Assembly (NCBI GenBank): GCA_003545125.1
Contig: DQCI01000113.1
Coordinates: forward strand, 9,721-16,825
DNA from: Paracoccaceae bacterium
Lineage (GTDB): Bacteria; Pseudomonadota; Alphaproteobacteria; Rhodobacterales; Rhodobacteraceae
DNA length: 7,105 bases
Direction of reading: 5' to 3'
Shown here piece by piece: positions 1 to 6,700 of this stretch. A program made the translations under genes and the position numbers. Under the pieces are notes generated by a model. That model saw nothing but the letters and a program-made list of their open reading frames with translations. It was not told the DNA's origin and did not search any database. How positions within the stretch are numbered: the first letter of the stretch is position 1; every line of letters begins with the position of its first letter.

Positions 1-140
1 TCCGCGCGGCCCCGGGGACTGAGCCGGGTCGCAAACCCGGGTAACAGGCGCGCGGCAGGCCCCGGCCAAAGCGAACCGCCCTGCAAAAACCAGCATGAAG
101 AGGCATGGTCGGGGGCCCGGGCATCGGGTAGCGTGCCGCC
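1..140. other. Left-edge stretch with no supportable gene; small perfect hairpin at 24-40
   Basis: No protein in this stretch could be recognised on either strand. Two + strand frames that are open at the window edge end early, at a TGA at 20-22 and a TAA at 42-44. The first bases could therefore be the tail of an upstream gene, but too little is visible to tell. Reading leftward on the - strand, short open frames run off the edge from ATGs at 106 and 96, with no recognisable N-terminus. A perfect 6-bp stem with a 5-base loop (CCGGGT / ACCCGG, 24-29 with 35-40) is present. It has no T-run on either side, so it is not a convincing intrinsic terminator. A promoter for the glycosylase gene probably lies here or to the left, but I see no clear -35/-10 pair. 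Confidence 0.5.
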
Positions 141-929
141 ATGGATTCGGCGGTCGACTGGTACGGCGCAAAGGCGCTTTTGGAATGGTACGTGGAGCTC
201 GGCGTCGTGGACGCGGTGGGCGACAAAGCCATCGACCGTTACGCGCTTGCCGACAGCAGCCCGAAACCCGCCCGCAAGGCTGTGCCGGACCCTGTCGCGA
301 CCCCGGTGGAACCGGTCCGGCGGAACCATGGCGCCGAGGCCCTGACCCGCGCAGAGGCGGCGGACAGCCTCGAGGCGTTGGCCGAGGCGATGCGCGGTTT
401 CGACGGGCTCGAACTCAAGCGTGGCGCGCGAAATTTCGTCTTCGCCGAGGGCAACCCGGAGGCGCGGGTGATGATCGTCGGCGAGGCCCCGGGAGCGGAC
501 GAGGACCGCGTCGGGCGGCCATTCGTCGGGCGGGCCGGTCAGTTGCTCGACCGGATGCTCGCCGCGATCGGCCTATCGCGTGACCACCCGGACCCGGGCC
601 GGTCCGTCTACATCACCAACGTGCTGCCCTGGAGGCCACCTGCGAACCGGACCCCGACACCGGACGAAGCGGCGATCATGCTGCCCTTCGTGCGCCGCCA
701 CATCGCGCTGGTGGACCCGGATGTGCTCATCCTGATGGGTAACACACCCTGCGGCGCACTCCTGGGGCGCACCGGCATCCTGCGTATGCGCGGCACCTGG
801 ACGATAGCCGAGGACCGCGCGGTCATGCCGATGACCCATCCGGCATACCTGCTGCGCAATCCTGCCGCGAAGCGCGAGGCCTGGGCGGACCTTCTGGAAA
901 TCCAGGCGAAACTGAGGGAGACAGCATGA
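141..929 (+). CDS. Uracil-DNA glycosylase, family 4-like (UDG superfamily), without Fe-S cysteines
   Basis: Predicted to remove uracil from DNA by cleaving the N-glycosidic bond, the first step of base excision repair in the cytoplasm. The 262-residue protein has an Ala/Pro-rich N-terminal extension (about 1-80) and a UDG fold from about 95 on: FVFAEGNPEA (99-108), motif A GEAPGADED (114-122), GRPFVGRAG (125-133), NVLPWRPPANR (160-170), and the C-terminal active-site motif HPAYLLRNP (233-241). These match family 4 enzymes, once annotated as phage SPO1 DNA polymerase-related proteins. Unlike classical family 4 members, the four cluster cysteines are absent: the only Cys is C204, W164 sits where the KCRPP cysteine is expected, and M180 sits near the fourth. 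An in-frame TAG at 129-131 means ATG 141 is the first possible start. Its Shine-Dalgarno is poor. It overlaps the next gene by 4 bases (ATGA). The superfamily assignment is firm; the exact family and lesion range are inferred. Confidence 0.93.
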   Translation: MDSAVDWYGAKALLEWYVELGVVDAVGDKAIDRYALADSSPKPARKAVPDPVATPVEPVRRNHGAEALTRAEAADSLEALAEAMRGFDGLELKRGARNFVFAEGNPEARVMIVGEAPGADEDRVGRPFVGRAGQLLDRMLAAIGLSRDHPDPGRSVYITNVLPWRPPANRTPTPDEAAIMLPFVRRHIALVDPDVLILMGNTPCGALLGRTGILRMRGTWTIAEDRAVMPMTHPAYLLRNPAAKREAWADLLEIQAKLRETA

Positions 930-1519
930 AGATCCTCGCCTTTTCCGACCTTCACCTGGCGCGCGCCCGGGCCGAGGAAATCGTCGCCGCCTCGCGGGTG
1001 GCCGACCTGGTGATCGGCGCGGGAGACTTTGGCAACATGCGCAGGGGTGTCGCAGAGGCGATGCGGCTTCTGGCCGGAATAGAGACACCTCTGGTCCTGG
1101 TGCCGGGCAACAACGAGAGCCTCGAGGAACTGCGCATGGCCGCGCCCGAGGGCGCATTTGTGCTACACGGTGACACAATTACGATGGACGGTGTCACGCT
1201 TTTCGGGATCGGCGGCGGCGTGCCGGTCACGCCCTTCGGCGCCTGGAGCTGGGATCTGACCGAGGCCGAAGCAGAGGACCTGCTGAAGACTGCGGACGGG
1301 GCGGATGTGATCATCTCGCATTCCCCGCCCAAGGGCATCGCCGACCGGACCTCGACCGGCGTTTCGGTCGGCTCGACGGCGGTGTACGCGGCCGCCGAGC
1401 GGGTGCAACCGAAACTCCTGCTGTGCGGCCATATCCACGATTGCTGGGGCGAAGAGGGGTTGATCGGGCAAACCCGGGTGAAAAACCTCGGACCGCGTGT
1501 GAACTGGTTCGAGATGTGA
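926..1519 (+). CDS. Calcineurin-like metallophosphoesterase
   Basis: A cytoplasmic metal-dependent phosphoesterase of 197 residues with no signal peptide. The family's metal-binding blocks are present in order: SDLH (7-10), GAGD (31-34), GNNE (61-64), SHSPP (131-135) and GHIH (168-171). Together they provide the expected Asp/His/Asn ligands for two metal ions. The third block reads GNNE rather than the usual GNHE/GNHD, so the His that often acts as general acid is replaced by Asn63. The length is typical of single-domain Icc/YfcE-type phosphoesterases. The substrate cannot be read from the sequence; phosphodiester, nucleotide or phosphoprotein substrates are all possible. The start ATG overlaps the glycosylase stop (ATGA) and has a good GAGGGAG ribosome site at 914-920, which suggests translational coupling. 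The MoaB gene follows after 21 bases. Family assignment is firm; function is unknown. Confidence 0.9.
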   Translation: MKILAFSDLHLARARAEEIVAASRVADLVIGAGDFGNMRRGVAEAMRLLAGIETPLVLVPGNNESLEELRMAAPEGAFVLHGDTITMDGVTLFGIGGGVPVTPFGAWSWDLTEAEAEDLLKTADGADVIISHSPPKGIADRTSTGVSVGSTAVYAAAERVQPKLLLCGHIHDCWGEEGLIGQTRVKNLGPRVNWFEM

Positions 1520-1540
1520 GACTAATGCAGGGAAACAGAC

Positions 1541-2089
1541 ATGAACCAGATAACCGACGCCGAGACGCGAGACTTCATCCCCGTGCGCATCGCCGTGCTC
1601 ACCGTATCGGATACGCGGGGTCTCGACCAGGACCGCTCCGGTGACACGCTGGTCAAACGGCTGGAAGCGGCAGGGCACGTGCTGGCCGCGCGCGATATCG
1701 TCAGGGACGATCGCGCCGCGATTGCCGACAAGCTCAGGGCTTGGAGCCTGGACCCGGAGATCGACGTGGTGATTTCCACCGGCGGCACCGGGCTCACCGG
1801 GCGCGACGTGAGTGTCGAGGCGCACCGCGATGTCTACGAAAAGGAGATCGACGCCTTCGGGACGGTCTTCGCGCTGGTCTCCTTCCAGAAGATCGGCACC
1901 AGCGCGGTGCAGTCGCGCGCTACCGGCGGCGTGGCGAACGGCACCTATCTCTTCGCGCTGCCGGGTTCCACCGGCGCCTGCAAGGACGCCTGGGACGAGA
2001 TTCTCGCCCCTCAGCTCGACTACCGGCACCCGCCCTGCAACTTCGTCGAGATTTTTTCCCGTCTCGACGAACACAAACGACGGAAATGA
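1541..2089 (+). CDS. moaB: Molybdenum cofactor biosynthesis protein B (MoaB/Mog domain)
   Basis: A 182-residue protein of the MoaB/MogA family. These proteins bind molybdopterin, and in some lineages adenylylate it before molybdate insertion; E. coli MoaB itself appears dispensable for this. Family motifs are TVSDTR (21-26), the molybdopterin-binding loop STGGTGLTGRD (79-89), IGTSAVQSRA (118-127), FALPGSTGACK (138-148) and a C-terminal PCNF (165-168). The last motifs and the overall length resemble E. coli MoaB more than the longer MoeA or CinA proteins that share the domain. The start is supported by a CAGGGA ribosome site at 1528-1533, and the gene lies 21 bases after the phosphoesterase stop, so co-transcription is likely. 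No other molybdenum cofactor genes are in the window. In a genome without a separate mogA this gene could carry out the adenylylation step, which cannot be judged from here. Confidence 0.93.
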   Translation: MNQITDAETRDFIPVRIAVLTVSDTRGLDQDRSGDTLVKRLEAAGHVLAARDIVRDDRAAIADKLRAWSLDPEIDVVISTGGTGLTGRDVSVEAHRDVYEKEIDAFGTVFALVSFQKIGTSAVQSRATGGVANGTYLFALPGSTGACKDAWDEILAPQLDYRHPPCNFVEIFSRLDEHKRRK

Positions 2090-2094
2090 TCCCG

Positions 2095-2111
2095 GCGCCC
2101 GTAAAGGGCGT
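2095..2111 (+). other. Small GC hairpin just after moaB (possible weak terminator)
   Basis: CGCCC (2096-2100) and GGGCG (2106-2110) pair around a GTAAA loop, extended by a G·U pair at 2095/2111. It starts six bases after the MoaB stop. There is no T-run after it, so it is at best a weak or Rho-aided stop, or an RNA 3'-end stabiliser. Chance formation in such GC-rich DNA is possible. Confidence 0.3.
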
Positions 2112-2117
2112 AACGGC

Positions 2118-2184
2118 CTTGTCAACTTTGCCCAATTGCCCCCCAGGCGGCGGCGCGCAAATGTGGATCGGGTAAAGTAACAAG
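2118..2184 (+). promoter_or_regulatory. Imperfect inverted repeat in the pump leader, overlapping the adaptor ribosome site
   Basis: The left arm CTTGTCAACTTTGCCC (2118-2133) is nearly the reverse complement of the right arm GGGTAAAGTAACAAG (2170-2184). Pairing gives 5 bp (2118-2122 with 2180-2184), a 2x1 internal loop, then 9 bp (2125-2133 with 2170-2178) including one G·U. The 36-base loop can add a small TTGC/GCAA stem (2136-2139 with 2157-2160). The right arm takes in the first three bases of the adaptor's AAGGGA Shine-Dalgarno (2182-2187), so in RNA the stem could hide the ribosome site. As DNA it could be a binding site for a regulator. The arms are much more AT-rich than the surroundings. 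A tandem TTGCCC-AA-TTGCCC also lies at 2128-2141. I see no convincing -35/-10 pair in this gap. Confidence 0.4.
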
Positions 2185-2195
2185 GGACAGATCTC

Positions 2196-3719
2196 ATGCG
2201 TTTCCTGCGCCGCAGCCTGACCGGGCTCTTCCTCGTCGCTGTGACCTTCGCGCTGCTTGCGCTCGCCGCCCAGACCGTTCGCTCGGCCATCGAGGAACGC
2301 ATGGCGCAAGAGAGCTTCTCTCGCCCGGCCCGCGAACGGGTCTATGCGGTCAACGTCGCCCGCATTGCCCCCGAACGCATCGAGCCCGTGCTGGAGGCCT
2401 TCGGCGAGGTGCGGGCGCGGCGTGAGCTGGAGATCCGCAGTCAGACCGGCGGAATGGTCGTGGAGCTCGGGGCCGGTTTCGAGGAGGGCGGCAGGGTCGA
2501 GGCCGGGCAGCTTCTGGTGCGGGTCGATCCGTCCGATCTCGAAGATACGCTGGCGCTGGCGGAAACCGACCTGGCGGAGGCCGAAGCGGAGGTCCGCGAC
2601 GCGTCCGCGGCGCTGGAAATCGCCGAGGACGACCTGGCCTCGGCCCGTGCCCAGGTGGAATTGCGCGCCCAAGCGCTGGCGCGGCAAAGGGACCTCGCCT
2701 CACGCGGCGTCGGAACCGAGGCGGCGGTGGAGACCGCCGCCCTTGCCGAAGCCGCGGCGGCCCAGGCGGTGCTCTCGCGCCGCTCGTCGCTCGCCAGCGC
2801 CGAGGCCCGTGTGGCGACCGCCGCCAACACGCTGGCGCGGCGCGGGATCGCCCTTGAAGAAGCGCGCCGCAGGCTGGCCGAAACGGACGTGCGCGCACCC
2901 TTCGCCGGTACCTTATCGGGCGTCACGCTCGTCGAGGGACGGCTGATCACCGCGAACGAACAGATCGCGACCCTGGTCGACCCGCGGGCGCTGGAAGTGT
3001 CGTTCCGCCTCTCGACCGCGCAATATGCGCGTCTGGTCGATGCCTCGGGCGGGCTCACTCAAGCCGACGTGACCGTGCGGCTCGCGGTCTCGGGTGTCGA
3101 TCTCGTCGCGACCGGCCGGATCGACCGCGAGAGCGCCGAGGTGGGCGAGGGGTTGACCGGCCGGTTGCTGTTCGCCCGGCTCGACGCGGCACCGGGGTTC
3201 CGGCCCGGCGATTTCGTCACCGTCGAGATCCGCGAGCCCGCGCTCGACGACGTGGCGTCTCTGCCCGCGGCGGCGGTGGATTCCGCCTCCACCGTGCTGG
3301 TGCTCGGTGAGGAGAACCGGCTCGAAGAACGCCCCGTGGAGGTGCTGCGACGCCAGGGCGACAACGTGCTGGTGCGCGCGGGCGACCTGGCGGGCCGCGA
3401 GGTGGTGGCCCAGCGCACGCCGCTGCTCGGCGTCGGCATCGCGGTGCGGCCTTTCCGCGAAGACGGTGAGGTCGAGACGGCGCAAGCCGGCACAGGAGCG
3501 GGTGGCGGCGGCATGGGCGGCGGTGGTGGGGCTGGTGACGGTAACGGTGACGGCGAGATGATCACCCTTGAGGCGGAGCGCCGTGACGCGCTGATCGCCT
3601 TTGTGAAGAAAAACCCGATGATGCCCGACGACGCCAAGGCGCGGATCCTCAAGCAACTCGAAGCCGACGAGGTTCCGGCCTCGCTGGTCGAGCGGCTCGA
3701 AGACCGGATGGGGGGCTGA
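2196..3719 (+). CDS. RND efflux periplasmic adaptor (membrane fusion protein, AcrA-like) with C-terminal extension
   Basis: The adaptor of a tripartite RND pump, linking the inner-membrane permease to an outer-membrane channel across the periplasm. The 507-residue protein has a basic N-terminus (MRFLRRS) and one hydrophobic segment (about 9-26). There is no lipobox and no cysteine, so it is membrane-anchored or cleaved rather than a lipoprotein. The first lipoyl half (about 78-111) is followed by a long Ala/Glu-rich coiled-coil hairpin (about 115-229) with a turn near LASRGVGTEAAVE (167-179). Then come the second lipoyl half starting DVRAPFAGTLSG (231-242), a beta-barrel (about 265-345) and a membrane-proximal domain (about 350-420). 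Beyond the usual end there is a Gly-rich linker (429-453) and a charged helical module (454-507), both unusual. The start has an AAGGGA ribosome site 8 bases upstream. The permease follows after 3 bases. Substrates cannot be predicted. Confidence 0.93.
   Translation: MRFLRRSLTGLFLVAVTFALLALAAQTVRSAIEERMAQESFSRPARERVYAVNVARIAPERIEPVLEAFGEVRARRELEIRSQTGGMVVELGAGFEEGGRVEAGQLLVRVDPSDLEDTLALAETDLAEAEAEVRDASAALEIAEDDLASARAQVELRAQALARQRDLASRGVGTEAAVETAALAEAAAAQAVLSRRSSLASAEARVATAANTLARRGIALEEARRRLAETDVRAPFAGTLSGVTLVEGRLITANEQIATLVDPRALEVSFRLSTAQYARLVDASGGLTQADVTVRLAVSGVDLVATGRIDRESAEVGEGLTGRLLFARLDAAPGFRPGDFVTVEIREPALDDVASLPAAAVDSASTVLVLGEENRLEERPVEVLRRQGDNVLVRAGDLAGREVVAQRTPLLGVGIAVRPFREDGEVETAQAGTGAGGGGMGGGGGAGDGNGDGEMITLEAERRDALIAFVKKNPMMPDDAKARILKQLEADEVPASLVERLEDRMGG
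3501..3554 (+). repeat. Low-complexity Gly/Asp-coding tract inside the adaptor gene
   Basis: A GGC/GGT-rich tract encodes adaptor residues 436-453, nearly all Gly, ending in GDGNGDG. At DNA level the last part contains the near-tandem units GGTGACGGTAAC and GGTGACGGC. It is a flexible linker and, being repetitive, a likely spot for length variation between strains. Confidence 0.75.
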
Positions 3720-3722
3720 CCC

Positions 3723-6700
3723 GTGATCCGCAACCCTGCCACCGCCGCGCACGGACTACTGAGCTATTTCACCCGCCACGCCACCGTGGCCAACCTGCTG
3801 CTGGTGGTGCTGATCGCCGTCGGCATATCCACCCTGCCGCGGATGCGGGCGCAGTTCTTTCCCGACGTGGTCGTCGATGATGTGACCGTCAGCGTGCGCT
3901 GGGACGGCGCCGGGGCCGACGACGTCGATGCCGGGATCGTCCAGGCGCTGGAACCAGCCCTTCTGGCCGTCGAAGGGGTGACTTCGAGCACCGCGCGCTC
4001 GACCGAGGGCCGCGCCCGGATCACACTTGAATTCGAGCCGGGGTGGGACATGTCGCGCGCCGCCGCAGATGTCGAGGAGGCCGCGAGCGGGATCAGCACC
4101 CTGCCCGACGACGCCGAAGACCCCGACGTGACCCGCGGCGCCTGGCGCGACCCGGTGACCGATGTGGTCATCTCCGGCCCCGTCGGCGTCGATCAACTTG
4201 CGCGGTTCGCCGACGAGATGATTGCCCGGCTGTTCACCGAAGGGGTGACGCGCACCAGCATTCGCGGGGTCGCCGCGCCACAGACCGTGGTTGAAGCCAC
4301 CTCGGCCTCGCTGATCCTCAACGACGTCACCATGAGCGAGATCGCCAGCGCCATCGCCGAAGAGGCGGCGACCGACCCGGCGGGCAACGTTGCCTCGGGC
4401 TCGGCCCGGGTCCGCACCGGCGTGGCGAAGCGTACGAAGGACGACATTCTCGGCATCGTGCTGCGTTCCAACGCCGACGGCTCCAAGCTGACCATCGGCG
4501 ATGTCGCGGATGTCTATGTCGAGGGGATCGACCGCAACACCGCCTATTTCGTGGGCGATGCGCGGGCGGTGTCGATCAATGTCAGCCGATCGGCCCAGGG
4601 TGACGCGGTGCGGATGCAGGGGATCGTCGAGGATGTCGCCGAAGAGATGCTGCTGACGCTGCCCGAGGGTGTGGAGATCGAGCTTGTCCGCACAAGGGCC
4701 GAGATCATCACCGACCGGCTCGATCTGCTCTTGGAGAACGGCGCGATGGGCCTCGGGCTGGTGCTGATGCTGCTGTTTCTGTTTCTCAACGCGCGCACCG
4801 CCTTCTGGGTGGCGGTCGGCATCCCGGTCTCGATGCTCACGGCAATCTCGGTGATGTACGCGTTCGGGCTCACCCTCAACATGATCTCGATCTTCGCGCT
4901 TATCATCACTCTCGGCATCGTGGTCGACGATGCCATCGTTGTCGGCGAACATGCCGACTTCCGGGCCCGCCACCGCGGCGAGGATCCGGTGACCGCCTCC
5001 GAGAACGCCGCCCGGCGGATGTTCCCGCCGGTGTTCTCGGCCACGCTCACGACGGTGATCGCCTTTTTCGGGCTCACCGCCATCGGCGGGCGGTTCGGCG
5101 ATCTGATCGCCGATATTCCCTTCACCGTGATCGCGGTGCTGCTCGCCTCGCTGGTGGAATGCTTCCTGATCCTGCCCAACCACATGGCGCATGCGATCAC
5201 CCATTCGGCAAAGGAGCACTGGTACGACTGGCCTTCGCGGCAGGTGAACAAGGGCTTCCGATTCGTGCGCGCAAAGCTGTTCCGGCCGCTGATCCGGTTC
5301 GTGATCTGGGCCCGCTATCCGGTGCTGGCGGGCGCGATCCTGGTGCTCGCGACCCAGGTGGCGCTGTTCACCCGGGGCGATGTGACCTTCCGGTTCTTCA
5401 ACGCACCCGAGCGGTCGGACGTGACCGTCAATTTCTCGATGGCCCCGGGCGCGACCCGTGACGACACGATCGAGATGCTGACGAGCCTGCAGACGGCCGT
5501 GGTCGACTACGCCGAGGAATTGGCCGAGGAACATGGCGCCAACCCGGTCACCCATGCGCTCGGCCAGGTCGGCGGCGGCGCGGGCCGCGGGCTGGCCTCG
5601 GCCGAGGACAAGGACGCCGATCAACTGGGCGCCGTCTCGATCTCGCTGATCGACGCCGACCTCAGACCCTATTCCTCCTTCACCTTCGTCAGCGATCTGC
5701 AGGACCGGGTGCCACGCCACCCGCTGCTCGAGGAGCTGAGCGCGCGCGGCGGCCGGTTCGGCCCCGGCGGCGACGCGCTCGACGTGGAGCTTACCGGCGC
5801 GGACGCGGAGACGCTGAAGGAGGCTGCGGAGGCCCTGAAGACGGCCGTCGCCCAGTTCCCCGAGGTGTCGGCGGTGGAAGACAGCCTCGCTTATGACAAG
5901 ATCGAGCTGGTGCTGGACCTGACCGCGCAGGGCAAGGCGCTCGGCTTCTCCATTGATGCGGTCGGCCGCGAGCTGCGCAACCGGCTCGGCGGGATCGAAG
6001 CCGCCACCTACCCCGTCGGCATGCGCTCGGCCTCGATCATGGTGCAACTTCCGGAAGACGAATTGACCGCGGATTTCCTCGACACCACGCGGATGCGCAC
6101 AGGCTCGGGCGACTACGTACCGCTTGCCGACATCGTGACGGTGACGTCGCGGACCGGGTTCTCGACGGTGAACCGCGAAAACGGTCTGCGGGTGGTCGAG
6201 GTCACCGGCGATATCGACGAGAGCAATCCCGACCGCGCCACCGAGATCACCACCGCGATCGAGGAGGAGATCCTGCCCAAGCTCGCCGAGGACTTCGGCA
6301 TCGACTACCGGATCAGCGGGCTCTCTGAGCAGCAGGCGGAGTTTCTGGGCGATGCCCGGTTCGGCCTGATCATGGCGCTGATCGGGATCTTCATCACATT
6401 GGCCTGGATCTTCTCGAGCTGGACCCGGCCGCTGGTGGTGATGGCGATCATCCCGTTCGGCCTGGTCGGTGCGATCTGGGGGCACTACATGTGGAGCATG
6501 CCGATGAGCATGTTCTCGGTCGTCGGCCTGATCGGCATGACCGGGATCATCATCAACGATTCGATCGTGCTGGTCTCGACCATCGACGAATACGCCCGCG
6601 ACCGTGGCTTCATTCCTGCGATCGTGGATGCGGTGGCCGACCGGTTGCGGCCGGTGTTCCTGACCACGGCGACCACGGTGCTGGGCCTCGCGCCGCTGCT

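Noticed and set aside
24..40. Perfect hairpin considered as an intrinsic terminator or part of a tRNA
   Set aside because: There is no T-run on either strand, and no acceptor stem, anticodon arm or T-loop sequence around it. A 6-bp GC stem is not rare in DNA of this composition.
95..583. 162-codon + strand open frame overlapping the start of the glycosylase gene
   Set aside because: It is Arg/Gly-rich with no motif, and is out of frame with the glycosylase, whose conserved blocks are unmistakable.
2119..2164. Sigma-70-like promoter elements in the moaB-adaptor gap (TTGTCA at 2119, TTGCCC at 2128 and 2136)
   Set aside because: None has a convincing -10 box at 16-18 bases. The best partner, near 2159-2164, is a poor match, so no promoter was called.
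1163..2302. 379-codon open frame on the - strand across the phosphoesterase, moaB and the leader gap
   Set aside because: It runs antisense to two well-supported genes and across a non-coding gap, has low-complexity Arg/Gly/Pro/Val composition, and shows no family motif.
3059..3742. 227-codon Ser/Arg/Thr/Pro-rich open frame on the - strand opposite the adaptor
   Set aside because: Its composition is typical of an antisense shadow, and the + strand adaptor has clear lipoyl and barrel segments in this interval.
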